Origin: Gongronella butleri
Lineage: Eukaryota > Mucoromycota > Mucoromycetes > Mucorales > Cunninghamellaceae
Direction: 5' to 3'
Length of the DNA: 64,000 nt
Assembly (NCBI GenBank): GCA_025201375.1
Contig: JAIWZP010000007.1
Location: 1 to 64,000 of the forward strand
How positions within the stretch are numbered: the stretch's first letter is position 1; each line of letters starts with the position of its first letter. Position numbers and translations under genes: made by a program. The notes below the pieces were generated by a model that saw only the letters and a list, made by a program, of their open reading frames with translations, made no database searches and was not told where the DNA came from. Below, in pieces: positions 45,988 through 56,975 of the stretch.

Positions 45988-48450
45988 GCGCGCACACTTA
46001 CCTTTGCTGTATTTTTTGTGGTTTTCCTTGAATTTCACTTCGAGCTGGTATTGAGAGTCGCCGACCGCTCCCGTGTAGCTGAAACAAAAAAAAACAAAAG
46101 AGAGAGAGAATGAGCTTGCGCTCGTACTTTTTTTTTTTTTTTTTTACCTTGTCAACTGGCAATTTGCGTAAAAGCTGATGCCTTTGGATCGGAATTGGCG
46201 TTCCACGTTGTCCTCGCGTGTCTCCTTGGTGAGTCGGTGGTAGTGGCACGCAATGGAGAAGAGCATCACCTTTTCAAAAAAAATTGGCACCAGGCCAGAT
46301 GAGCCACCACGTAGATGCTTTGAGCACCGCATAATATCTTTTTTTTTTTTTTTTTACCTCCAGATGCTCTTGGATCATCTTGCGAAAGACGGTCTTGTAC
46401 TGCTTGCTGTTGCTCTGATGGCGTATAAAAAAAAAAGGGCGATGAGACTCGCTCAATCGGCCAAAATTTCGTTTCTTGTCGTTTGCCTTACAAATTGATC
46501 AGGTGACGTCGCTTTTCGCTTGGGGAGCATGCGCGCCTTGGTTGCTTCTTCGTACTTGGAGGCCGACAGGAATTTGAGCTGCAGAGGCATGTCGCCGTCG
46601 TTCATGGGCGACTTGAATCGCTTGGGGCCCCTGATCGCGTCGCATTTCGCGTCCGCTGCGCCACTTAGGCCTGCTGCGCCATTTTCCTCGGGCTCAGAGA
46701 CGCGCGAGCCTCGCACAAACCCCGAGACTGCACGTGGACGGGGCGACTCGGTCACGGGTGCTGTGGGTGACGCGAAGGATGCACTACAGAATCATTTTGC
46801 GGAAAAAATTAAAAAGCTGCGGTTATTTTTTATTTTTGCAATTTACCTTTGCCTGGCGTGGGATTGCTGTGCCGCCGTGGTCCGTCTCGCCTCGACGCTC
46901 AGCGCCACAGCTGGAGAACGAGAAACAGGGTAAGTAGGGGCAACTACTTGGGCATTGGGATGGAGGACTTGCGACGTACGTTTGGACAAGCCGACGCGCA
47001 CGCGCTTGGTGGGCCCTGGGCTCGGCTGCATCTAAAAAAAAAAAAGAAAAAAGAAAAAGAAAAAAATCAATCAGCCATGCAATGTCATTCTGTAAAAAAA
47101 AAAAAGCCAAAAAGGATTTACACTGTCTTGATCTGAAACCGTGCGCTTGAGCGAGTCGCTGTTGCTGCTGGCAATCGATTCCTGCGTGGACGAGCGCGCA
47201 AGTGGCGCAGCTGGCGAGATAGGGCGCGCAGCTGGCGGTGCTACTGGCTCATCTGCATCGACATCCATCACAATGCGACGCTGGTTGGGGGAAATACGCG
47301 GTGATGCATTCGCTGGTAGCGCATCCACGTCAACTACTTGGATCTGCTGGCTTGGAGATGGTCGTGCAGACGCAATTGGCGAGGCAGGACTAGGTAAAAA
47401 AAAAAGTAAATAGAAAAAAAGTGATGAGCTCATTAAATTAAAAAAAAAAGTGTATTTTACCTATTGTCGAGATCTATGACTGGAGGATTGGGTGGGTTGG
47501 GCGGATTGGGCGGGTTGGGCGGGTTTGGGACTGGTGGGTGTGATTGCACTGGTGTTTGCACTGGTGTTTGCACGTTGACCATTGCACTCGGCTGCATTTG
47601 TATCGCTTGTGGTGCAGCAGAGACTGGATTTTGGCGCGGGATTGTGGGTGTTGGCACGGCGGTGGCTGTTGGCTGATATTGCTGCTGAGGGTGTGGGCGG
47701 CGCATGCCCATGGTTGGCCCACGCGGGCGCCGACGACGCGTCGTGGAGCTGTCCATGTCAGGCACCTCGTGCACCACATAATCCGGGTTGCCCTCGTGCA
47801 TCTGTTGCAGCTGCAATTGCTGAATCGTATGAATTGATGGCGAATTTGCAATTGCCCCAGATGTTGAGGAGCGTGTCGCGTCGGCCGTGGGCATTGGCAG
47901 GTGGCGCGTCGCAAGCGGATATTGCCGCGCAGGCTGCTGGCCGACTTGTGCACGCTGCTGCTGTTGCGAGTGAGACTGTGGCTGAGGCTGCGACGTGTTG
48001 GTGTACGGCTCCGTGAGGTCCAATGATTCCACCGTCACAAGGTGCAAGTCAAAGTCAAGCTCATCGCCGACGTTTGGCATGCCCGTCTTGGAGAACGATC
48101 TAGGAAACAGAGCCTTTGTCAGGCACAACACCACTTTTTTTCTTGTTCAGCGTTTGCTGGTTTACCGGTCGATGTGATATCCCTTTTCGTCTATCAGCAC
48201 CATCTACAAAAGACGCAAAAAAGTCAGCGTCCGCCGCCCCGGACTATTTCTGATCAACATTTTACCTTGCGATTGAAGTTGTAGTACTTGATAAAACCTG
48301 TCGACCGCAGCCAAAGAGAGAAAAAAATCAGCAAAAACGAAGCAATGAGGTGCCGTTTTCTTTACCGTCTTGCCACGTCTTGCGCTTCTTCATCTTTTGT
48401 GCCGTGAATAGCACACTGTAGTGCGACACCGTGTATTCCGAGTCCTGCAT
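42920..48450 (-). CDS. ZGRF1-like SF1 DNA helicase
   Basis: Twenty-eight exons, all in phase, run from ATG 48450 to TAA 42920 and encode 1163 residues. Residues 1-65 are a DUF2439 (ZGRF1/Mte1) domain ([41 protein letters not shown]). A Gln/Pro-rich linker carries NPPNPP repeats. From about 470 a conserved pre-helicase region ([14 protein letters not shown]) leads to the SF1 core: Walker A GVFGSGKS (about 742), Walker B DECSQ (about 895), GDPKQLSPT (about 924), [20 protein letters not shown] (about 965), [11 protein letters not shown] (about 1075) and VAITRARR (about 1115). Human ZGRF1 unwinds D-loops and branched DNA in homologous recombination and crosslink repair. No GRF zinc finger is visible. 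Upf1/Sen1 is less likely given DUF2439. The exon-24 donor (GTGGCG) is the weakest join. Confidence 0.9.
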
Positions 48451-50248
48451 GCCGGCGCCGTGAAACAGAAAAAAGAAAAGAAAAGAAAAAAACGGAAGAG
48501 GAACGAGGGGGAAAATGGCACGACCCCGAAAAAAATAAAACGCGGTGTCTTTTATACTCCGCAAAGAGGCGAGCCGCAGCCGCATTCTCACTCACCAGTG
48601 AGTGATTGCAAGTCATGCGGTCAGGCACATCGCGAGAAACGCCAAAAATAATACTGTCTTGTAAAACTTGGGGGTCGATCGAGCCGTTCTCGAGGAGTGA
48701 ACAATCAAAGCCAAATTTTAGAAAATGTAATTTCTAAATCAGTTTTGGTCGTACTCTGGTGAAACTGGGTTCATCCGACAGAGAATCGAATTCCACATCC
48801 ATGGGTCACGGCAGCACGCTGCTCTTTATCGTGTCCATTGCTAAAAAAAAATGAAACTGAAATGTTTGATTGGGCGTTGCAAGTGTGCAAATGTTGCGCA
48901 TCAGCGTTGCCGGGCAGGGACAAAATGACTCCCGTGTGCGTCTCTTTCCATGTTTAGGATTTAAACCTGCTCGAATTGTAACATGACGCGCCAGAGACAA
49001 AATTGTGAATTTATAGGAAAATGTCGATTTTCTCTTCAACGGCCAGGTAAAACCCCCGGTTTTTCCTTTTGTTCTGAAAAGAGAAAGGGCAAAATGCCGA
49101 CATGTCAAAGTTTCGTGAAGTTGATGAGAGCACTCGATGGCGCACCATGTCGAATTGCAAAAGGCACGTTTTTCCACCGATTTTCAAAGAGGTGACAGTC
49201 ATAGATTTTAAAAGGGTTAAAATTAGGTTCCCGGATCACCGCGCCATTCAACTTCATGGTATTTACCGATGAAAACGCCATAAGATCCTGGCTCCATTGA
49301 ATAGTTCTTGCGTAAAATACAATCCTCTTCCTATTTTCGTCACATTATCGCGACAAAGACTAACCGCAGATTATCAAAACGCGACTCATAGTCATTCACT
49401 ACTGACATTAATGTAATAAAAAGCAGAGGCTCATTGACTGAATTTCACGTAAAACGTGAAAAGCTGCTATTTTGCGTCTTGGGGTAAAATCTCCATGAGG
49501 ATTGGACGCAGCGCCTTGAAAGTCATCTCATCAGCAAGAGCACGCCTTGAATCGTGCGATGACACAGATGATCTTTGGAAAGTATGGTTATTCCGGCATT
49601 TCACACGTTTTCAAATTCATATATACTTTTCGACGCGTGATAAACCGCGTCAAACGTCGCGTGACACTCGCCTGCTTTTATTTAATACATTCGCGCGACC
49701 TCTCGCTTGTTAGTAGACGCGTCAGCGCGGCTCCATGGACGTGCACTTTTTCGTGCAATTCCCGTTTAAAGATAAATATTAAAACTCGAATTGCTCGTCA
49801 ACGAGCAAGTCGATCTCACTCGTTTTTGGCATATTTCGTGGTTTTTCCATGCAGATTTCTCTTGTGTGCAAGCGCGGTCCAATTCTGGGAACCTGGATCT
49901 TGGATTTTGGATTGTGAGCTTGGCCAAGGCTAAACTGCATTTTGCACGTGGCGTCCTTTTGACAACTGCAATCTGGCCCTGCTTGATCCCCCACTGGGGT
50001 TTAATTGATGACAGGACAATTTGGCTGGTTTCAGCGACGCGGCGGCTGGTAAGACGGGGCAATTGAAAGGGATTGAGCACAGCTTTCTCAGAGCTCGCCA
50101 ATTTGCACAAGACGCGTTTCGGAGTATGTTGTACGGTGTTGGCCCATGGAAACAGCTTGATTCGCCGCTAAAAACCGCATGAATTGATAGGATGATATGA
50201 TCACGGTGGCCATGAGCCGGGTATTCTTTATTCAAAGGTTGATTTTAG
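48451..50248. other. gene-free interval with dispersed repeat copy C
   Basis: Upstream of the helicase start there is a purine-rich leader (48470-48540). No gene is supportable up to the LENG1-like stop. Most of the interval (49133-50150) is the dispersed repeat. Confidence 0.55.
49133..50150 (+). repeat. dispersed non-coding repeat, copy C
   Basis: The longest copy, about 1 kb, in the same orientation as A and B. It shares with A the opening cgatggcgcaccatg, gccttgaaagtcatctcatc (49512), aaaccgcgtcaaac (49641), tagtagacgcgtcRgYgcggctc (49711), acgagcaagtcgatctcact (49801) and, near the end, aagacgcgtttcgga (50109). Alternating conserved and diverged blocks suggest age. No open frame or terminal repeat is visible. 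Confidence 0.6.
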
Positions 50249-51221
50249 CTAGTATCGTTCTCTACGGTACGGGTGCGGGCGTCGCTGGTGGTGACGCTCT
50301 GTCTGCGCGATGCGCGTTTCTTCACGATTGTATTGGGAATTGTAGCCACGCGAGGCCGTGGACGGCGTATCGCCAAAGACAACAGCGCGTGTGCGCTGCT
50401 TCTCGGCGCGCTCGCGCTCGAGTCTCTGGGCACGCAGCTCGTCGATGGAAGGCGACGCGTGTTTGTCCTTTTTTTCTTTTTTCTCTTTTTTGTCCTTTTT
50501 GTGCCTTTTGTGCCTGCTGGAATGCGTCGAGGATGGGGTGTCCATGTTGCGTACGGTAGACTTGATCAGATCGAGTGGATCCTGTTCAAGTGTGATGGGC
50601 GGGCGGTGGCGTTTGAGCGTATTTCGGTGGTCTTTGTTGGCGGTGCTGTCGCGCTGTGGGATGAATGGCTTGGCCATGTGGCTGTCGGTGAACCGATCGG
50701 CGTCGGTGCGCGCGTACCATGGTGCGTCCTTTTCCTCTGCGTCCTTGCCTAGGTACATTGTCCATTGACGCTCTTGCTTTTTCTCCAGCTCTTGTTTTTC
50801 CTTGGCCGCGTCTTCATTGGGCTGCATGCGCGCCGCTTGCTCCTCCTCGGCAAAAAGGCGCACCACCGCAGATTGGCTGGTGCTTTCGTCACCTCCATTA
50901 CGTGCCTCGGCGCGCTGACGAAGCAATTGTAACCGTGACTCGCTATCCTATTGAGACAAAGAAAGAAGTGAGGTGAGACAATCCCTTTTTCTTGGGTGAC
51001 TCGAACGTCGCACCTGTACTTACGGCAAGTAAAGCACGCTGCCGCTTGGCGTCGTCCTCCTCCTTGGCTTTGGCCTCGTCACGGCGCACTTTTTCGATGT
51101 TCTTTTTGTTGTAAACGTTCCAGCTGCAGAATAAAAAAATAGAATTGTGAGTCTTTTGCTTGCTTTTTTTTTTTTTTTTAGCTGCTTTGCTGCATTACCT
51201 TTTATGCGGAAGGATATTCAT
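50249..51221 (-). CDS. LENG1-like protein with Cir_N domain
   Basis: Three exons (51221-51199, 51123-51024, 50947-50249) encode 273 residues. The N-terminus MNILPHKSWNVYNKKNIEKV is the Cir_N signature shared by CIR/CBF1-interacting corepressor and leukocyte receptor cluster member 1. A long charged helix follows (RRDEAKAKEEDDAKRQR...SRLQLLRQRAE), which is the LENG1 pattern. The middle has WTMYLGKDAEEKDAPWY, a short conserved block. The C-terminal third is Lys/Glu- and Arg-rich and disordered. These proteins are nuclear and associated with the spliceosome; a detailed role is not known. The start is divergent from the zinc-cluster regulator. The short first exon (23 nt) is supported by phase and by the family N-terminus. 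Confidence 0.85.
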
Positions 51222-51982
51222 GGTGCACGCGAAAAGGAGTCAAAAAAAAAAAAAAAAAAAGAAAGAGAAAGCCGGCTTTCGAAATTTGGACAAAATGGGG
51301 CAAGCCCAGCCCCCCCCCCCCGTGGCTCCATTGTTGCACCAAATCGGAGGCGCTCCCTCGCTCATCCACTCACCCAAATAATCCAATCGCATGCTGGTTG
51401 ATCCCACCTCGCACCCACACCATGGAATCATTTCCCATCCATGTGGATTTTGCGCTGCCAACCTTGTTTACTGACTTTTTTTTCTTGTTTGCAACCTTTT
51501 TTTTTTCTCGTGCCCTTATCTCTTCTTTTTTTTTTTTTAATTGCAATGACATGCTTCCGAGGGTGTGCATCGGTGCATTGCCATGTTTGGGAGCGGCCGG
51601 GATGATGGTGCCAGAGAGCCTGAGGGAGAAAAGGGGGGGATGCGCCCATCGAGGGCTTTGCTTGCCTAAATAAGGTTCACAGGGCCACTGCAGTCCCGGC
51701 CCGGTTTCCGAGTCTCCCTTTCTCCTTTTCCCTCTTTCGCCGCCCCTTGTTCTCCTTTCTCTTTGTTTCTCTTTTCCCTCTTTTTTTTTTCTCTCTTTTT
51801 TTTTTCTTTTCTCTTTTTTTTTTCAAGGCCTCGTTTTCGCCACTCACCGGGAGAGCTCACCACCCCCTCTTTCCTTCTCCACTCATTATTATTCAGCGTA
51901 AGCACTTTGGCCCTTTTGTGTGCGCCAGCCCTGGGGGGTTGACGTCGTTTTTTATTTTTTTTTTTGTTTTTTTAGAGAGACT
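51222..51982. promoter_or_regulatory. divergent promoter region and 5'-UTR intron of the zinc-cluster gene
   Basis: This separates the LENG1-like and zinc-cluster genes. An intron in the 5' leader of the latter is suggested by gtaagc at 51898 and a T-rich tract ending in AG at 51974-51975, eight bases before the ATG. Upstream is a long T/C-rich stretch (51710-51835), a common fungal promoter feature. No coding gene is visible. Confidence 0.45.
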
Positions 51983-53676
51983 ATGGAAACGGCCGCCGAT
52001 TCCGTGCAAAGCAACAGTTCCAGCGGGGCCAACGTGTATGCGAGCAGCCCTGGCGGCAAGCGAGCGTCCATGTCTGGACGAAAGCAGTCATTTTTGGTGG
52101 CGAATCGCAACTTTAATGTGGACCGTTCGTCCATTCGGTCGTGCGACGCGTGCAAGCGTAAGCGCAAAGGGTGCAATGGGCAGCGGCCTTGCAGCAGTTG
52201 TGTTTCTACACAAGAGTGTGTGTATACGGCGCCTGTGCATGACCACGCGCGCGGTGTGTTCACTACGACGAATGCGCGGCGATTATCGTCTGGTTCAGCA
52301 TGCGAGGCTTGCCGCCGACGCAAGACCAAGTGCGATGGCGGTGCGCCCTGCAGTTACTGTGCAGCCAACCAGGTCGAGTGCGTCAACAACGCGGAGCGCC
52401 GCAAGCGATCCATGCAGATGACCATCAACTTGCATCCGTCGTCCCCGCTTGCCACCAATACCTCTTTTTCGTCCACTTCGCCCGGGATCGACAATGGCAA
52501 GCGCCGCGCATCGTCCATCTCCCCCGCCCACCACGCCAATGCACGTCGAAAGTCATCGGCAAAGGCCAACATCCGCACAGAAATCACAAAAACCCCGCCT
52601 TCTTCCTCCATACCCGCGCATGCCGCCCCACCATCAGCCCCCTCCTCCTCCTCCTCCCCTGCGCCAATGCCCGCACAGCACCTGCAGCGCTCCTCACTCG
52701 GCCGCACCTCCATTGCCCACCCGCCCACCACGACCATGGCAGGTGTTCCCGGTGTGCCAGGCATCGCAGGCATCGCAGGCGTCGCAGCTGCAGCAAATAG
52801 CTCAAATAAGGACGATCCTACCATGGAGCGCATCGAGGACCGCCTTAGCCGCATCGAACAACTCATGTCGGCCTTCAACCCCGCAGACGATGCCGATCCA
52901 AACAATCCCTATCGTAAATTGTCGACACCCCATCCGTATCCATTGAATCACCCCACGACTTTGCCACGCCAGCACAGGCACTCGGTCCAGGGCATCACCG
53001 TCGCAAAGGAACAAGCACACTTGAAGCAAGCCCTCATGGCCTCAAGGCATGGTACGTCAAACATAGGGACGGCGCTAAAAAAAGACAGAACAAATAGACA
53101 CCCAATTGGGATGAAAAAAAAGGATGAAAAGACACCAATTGGCGTTGAAAACCAGAATGACATGCTCACACTTTTTTTTTTTTTTTTTTTTTCTAGACTC
53201 ACCTCCACCGCCGCGTTTGAACCACCATCCGCTGTCACCCCCGCCGGCGACCAAGCCAAGGACACCATCCACCCAATTGACATCATCCATGCTCAATCTC
53301 ACACTGTCGCCGTCCTCGTCCACGTCATCAAGTACGTCTCACGCGCTCATCTCGTCCAACATCGACCCCGCCGCCCAACACACGCCACAGCCATTGTTGC
53401 ACGCACCCCATGACGATGTCGTCAAGCGTGAACCAAGTCCTGACGGCGATTGGGCGCCCGCCATGCCAAGCTTAATGGGTAAAAAAAAAAAAAAAAGAAC
53501 AAAATAGCCTCTTTTTCTGACGCGTCCCTTTCTTTTTTTTTTTAGAGCAATTGTCACGCAAGACGTTCACGTCGACGGCATCGAGCGCCATGGATTATCA
53601 TGTCCAGTACCCTATTTACCCCCTAACGCCGCCATCTTCCATTTCTCCGTCACAGCAAGAAAATCGTTTTTCTTGA
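51983..53676 (+). CDS. transcription factor with two Zn(II)2Cys6 clusters
   Basis: Three exons (51983-53051, 53197-53478, 53546-53676) encode 493 residues. Two fungal binuclear zinc clusters lie back to back. The first is at Cys54, 57, 64, 70, 73 and 79 (CX2CX6CX5CX2CX5C), the second at Cys107, 110, 117, 123, 126 and 133 (CX2CX6CX5CX2CX6C). Each has the basic loop typical of DNA contact (KRKRKG; RRRKTK). The remainder is Ser/Pro/Ala-rich and disordered, with a short helix near residue 280 (MERIEDRLSRIEQLMSAF) that resembles the dimerisation coiled coil of single-cluster factors. No fungal-specific middle homology region is seen. It should bind DNA in the nucleus; targets are unknown. One cluster per protein is the norm, so the pair is notable. 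Confidence 0.88.
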
Positions 53677-53852
53677 AAACTACATAATAAAAATGTCGGG
53701 CGGACCCCAATTGCTTTTCACAAAAAATCATGGAACAATGGCGTTGCCATATAAAGGACGTCGGCTCCCACCAATGTCACGTTTCTTCTTTTTTTTTTTT
53801 TTTTTAACCCTCTATTTTACCCTATCTACGGTATTTTTTTATTTATTCCTCT

Positions 53853-56744
53853 ATGCCTAGCAACGCTGAGCACAAGCAGGACACGAATGAGCCTGCGCAC
53901 ACGGCGTTTACCAACTATCGGCTGCTGCAAGTGCAAGACGCGCTGCGCGAGCAGGTCTTTGTACACGATCGACAAAGCTTCCCCGACTATGTACGTCCCG
54001 CGGCCCCCTCCCACCCCCCATGACGAGAACAAGTGGACTGACGCGCCTCCCTAATCGATTTTCTCATAGCGATTGAACATGTGTGCAACGAGCAGAGAGC
54101 ACACAAAGTGGTATTTCGTCGCGTGCACTGATTTCATCAATGTGTACGAGGTGTGTGGCACACACTTGTCACGTGAACCTGCGGGTGTGATCCGCCGCTG
54201 CGTCATGGTAATGACGATAGACCGGATGAATTGGGGATGAGTGAAAAAAACAACGTGGGGAAAAAAATGAGGAAAATGGCGTGAATTGACGCCATCTCTT
54301 TTGTTTTTTCATAGGACGGCTCGATCTTTAATGCGATCAAGGTCGGGCATTTGACGCCCGAGATGGAGGTGCTTGTGGGCGTGGGCGATTATGGCGAGGT
54401 GGTCGTGTGGCATGTGGACAAGATGGACTTTAAAGGCACCGGCGCGCACAGCAGGCAGCCGCAAGTGCTTTGGTACACGATCAATGGCGATAACATTTCG
54501 ACTTGGGGCATTGCGCTGCACGAGTCGGGTCTGCTTGCCGTGTCAGCCAACGATCACGTCATCCAGGTATACAATTTGGCCAAAACGCTGAATTTGCCCA
54601 ACATCACGAATGCGCTCGGCGACAAGGACCGTATCGAGCTCATTGGCCACGAGCACAATGTCCCTACGATCGACATTGACGCGTCCGGTCGCTTTCTCGC
54701 CTCGGGATCCATTGACAATTCGTGCCGGCTTTGGGATCTCACCACGGGCAAGCAAGTTGCCCAGCGAACACTCGGTTCTGGTGAGCGTCAGCGACGCGCA
54801 TGGTAAGACAGACAAAAAGAGAGTGAGAGAAAGAGAAAGAGAGTAAGAGAGTAAGAGAGAAAAGACGAAATTGAGAGAACAAGAGAGAAAACGAGAGAAA
54901 AAACCAAGAAGAAAAAACGAGCGACGCGTTCATTCCAACTCTTTTTCTTTCTTAGGTGCTGGGGCGTCAAGTTCATTGCGCCTGGCGGGTTCAAGCGCGT
55001 GCAATGCCGGAGCAAGGAGCTTGCGAGCACATTGGGGCTCAAAAAAGAGCGTGGACGACTAGGATCGATGCACCACGTGCCCGTTAGCAACTCTGCGCCG
55101 TTCCCTGTGGTGCGCATTGAGCGTCCAGACGCACTGGACAGCGATGACGAGCTAGCGTCTGTGTTGTACGACGTGGTGCGCTACACCATGCCGAGCATCG
55201 ATCCTGCGCAATTTCCATCGGACGCGATTGTCACACAGGAGCAATTCTCGCGTCTCCGCGAGGCCGTCGAGCAAGAACTCTTACGCCAGCAAGAGGAGCG
55301 CATCCGGATCATGCAAGAGCCTGACCAACCCGAGCACATCCGTCGCCGACTCCAAGAACTCGCGCAGGACACGGAAACCAACAACCGAAGCATCATGATC
55401 GGGGCCCACATTGAGGCGCGCGATATTTACCGGCGGCAAATGGAGGAAGAGCGTGACCAGGAACAAGCAGGGACCAGCCGTGGCCAGCAATCACGCGAGC
55501 AAGAGGAACAACAGCCTGAACAAGATCAATTGCAGCAAGAACAGCAAGAACGCGATCAATTGCAGCAGGAACAGCAAGAACACGATCAATTGCAACCAAA
55601 CCAGCAAGAACGCGACCAATTGCAGGAAAATAACGGTTGGCCGCAAGAAGAGGACGAGCAACAAGAGGCAGAAAATCAGCCATTTGATGTCATTGACCAA
55701 CAAACGGACGAGATGACGAATGAGCAGGGAGAAGCAGATCGAATTTATGCTCGCGTAGCGGCCATGGAAGACGACGACGAGGGCAACTCATTGGAGGAGA
55801 CGCTGGAGATGTTGCGCGAGGAATGGGGCGACGACATACGCGGGGATGATCCCGACGATGTCGAGCCGCTGAATCCATTTGACACAAGATCCACCGCGCC
55901 AATTCCTGCGCCCGCCGTCGAGCCTGGCGGCTGGGACTCGCCCGTGGCCGGCAACATCATGTGGGGCGGCAACACACAGACCACCGCGCCCGCCAATTGG
56001 CAAGAAACGCAAGAATTGCCTGCTCAAGCACCCAATCAAGACTATTGGCAGCCAATTAACGACGACCTCGAAATGTCAGACGGCTACACCGATGATGCCG
56101 CCGACGACGATTCGGACTCCCAGGAAGAAGAATTTGGTAAAGACAAAAAAAAAAAAAAAAGGCGGACGCGACGCGTCTCATTGTATTTTTTTCGAGTAGA
56201 TTGGAGTTTTCGCGATCATCCCATGAACACCAGGACGGTGCCCGAGGTCAAGTTGCCTTTGCGCGACATGTTGATGCTGACGACACAAAAAGATTGTCAT
56301 TTGCTTGCATACAATGCGCAGAGGACACAAAAGGAGCCATTGTCGTTTGTCACGCTGCAGATGCAGAGGCGCGTCGTCAGCAATGTGGACATCCGCATGG
56401 ATCACGAGCTCAGGAATTTGGATCGATTGTGTTTCCTCGAATGGGTTCCCGAGCTCGAATTGTGCATCATGGGCTCGCAGATGGGCTGTGTCGTCCTGAT
56501 GCGCGTTCTTCAGGTGCCCTTGCCAGACGGCGAGTACACCTATGTCTTTAATCATGAGCGCTACTTGCCACTCCGCACATTGCACCGCCATCCGCTCTAT
56601 GGCATGACCGTGCGCCGCCTGCCGTCCGGCCCAATGGATATTTATCCCAATTACGTCCTGGACCTTGTCTACGCGGACTCTTGCATCTATTCTTATATCC
56701 TTTCGCCAGCCGACCCCCAGTATAACCTTCTTTTCCATGTATAA
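53853..56744 (+). CDS. Crt10-like WD40 protein
   Basis: Five exons (53853-53990, 54070-54207, 54315-54802, 54956-56136, 56200-56744) encode 829 residues. The N-terminal half is a WD40-type propeller in the style of Crt10: NYRLLQVQDAL, YFVACTDFINVYE, SIFNAIKVGHL, EVLVGVGDYGEVVVWHVD, STWGIALHESGLLAVSANDHVIQVYNL, LIGHEHNVPTIDIDASGRFLASGSIDNSCRLWDL and WGVKFIAPGGF. A Gln/Glu-rich disordered insert (about residues 440-560) and an acidic region split it from a conserved C-terminal part (VPEVKLPLRDMLMLTTQKDC, LELCIMGSQMGCVVLMRVL). Yeast Crt10 regulates ribonucleotide reductase genes, and relatives are DCAF-like ubiquitin-ligase receptors. The last intron (56137-56199) is 63 nt, in frame and stop-free, so retention would add 21 residues. 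It lies directly upstream of another WD40 gene. Confidence 0.78.
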
Positions 56745-56975
56745 TACTATAATTATTTTATTAAAAAGTAGACAATTGCTTGTCATGCGATTCCCCTCCC
56801 CCCTCTCCACATGTTGCATGCGCAAGAGAATGGGAGCGGCGACAAAGGCGGGCTTTTTTTTTGGCGTTTCGTGTTCCCCTTTTTCTCGCTTTTTTTTTCT
56901 TTTGCGCTTTTTTCTTTTTTTTTTTTCGTAAATTCGTTACCCGTCTCCCCTCTCTCCCCCTTTTCCCTCACTTTT

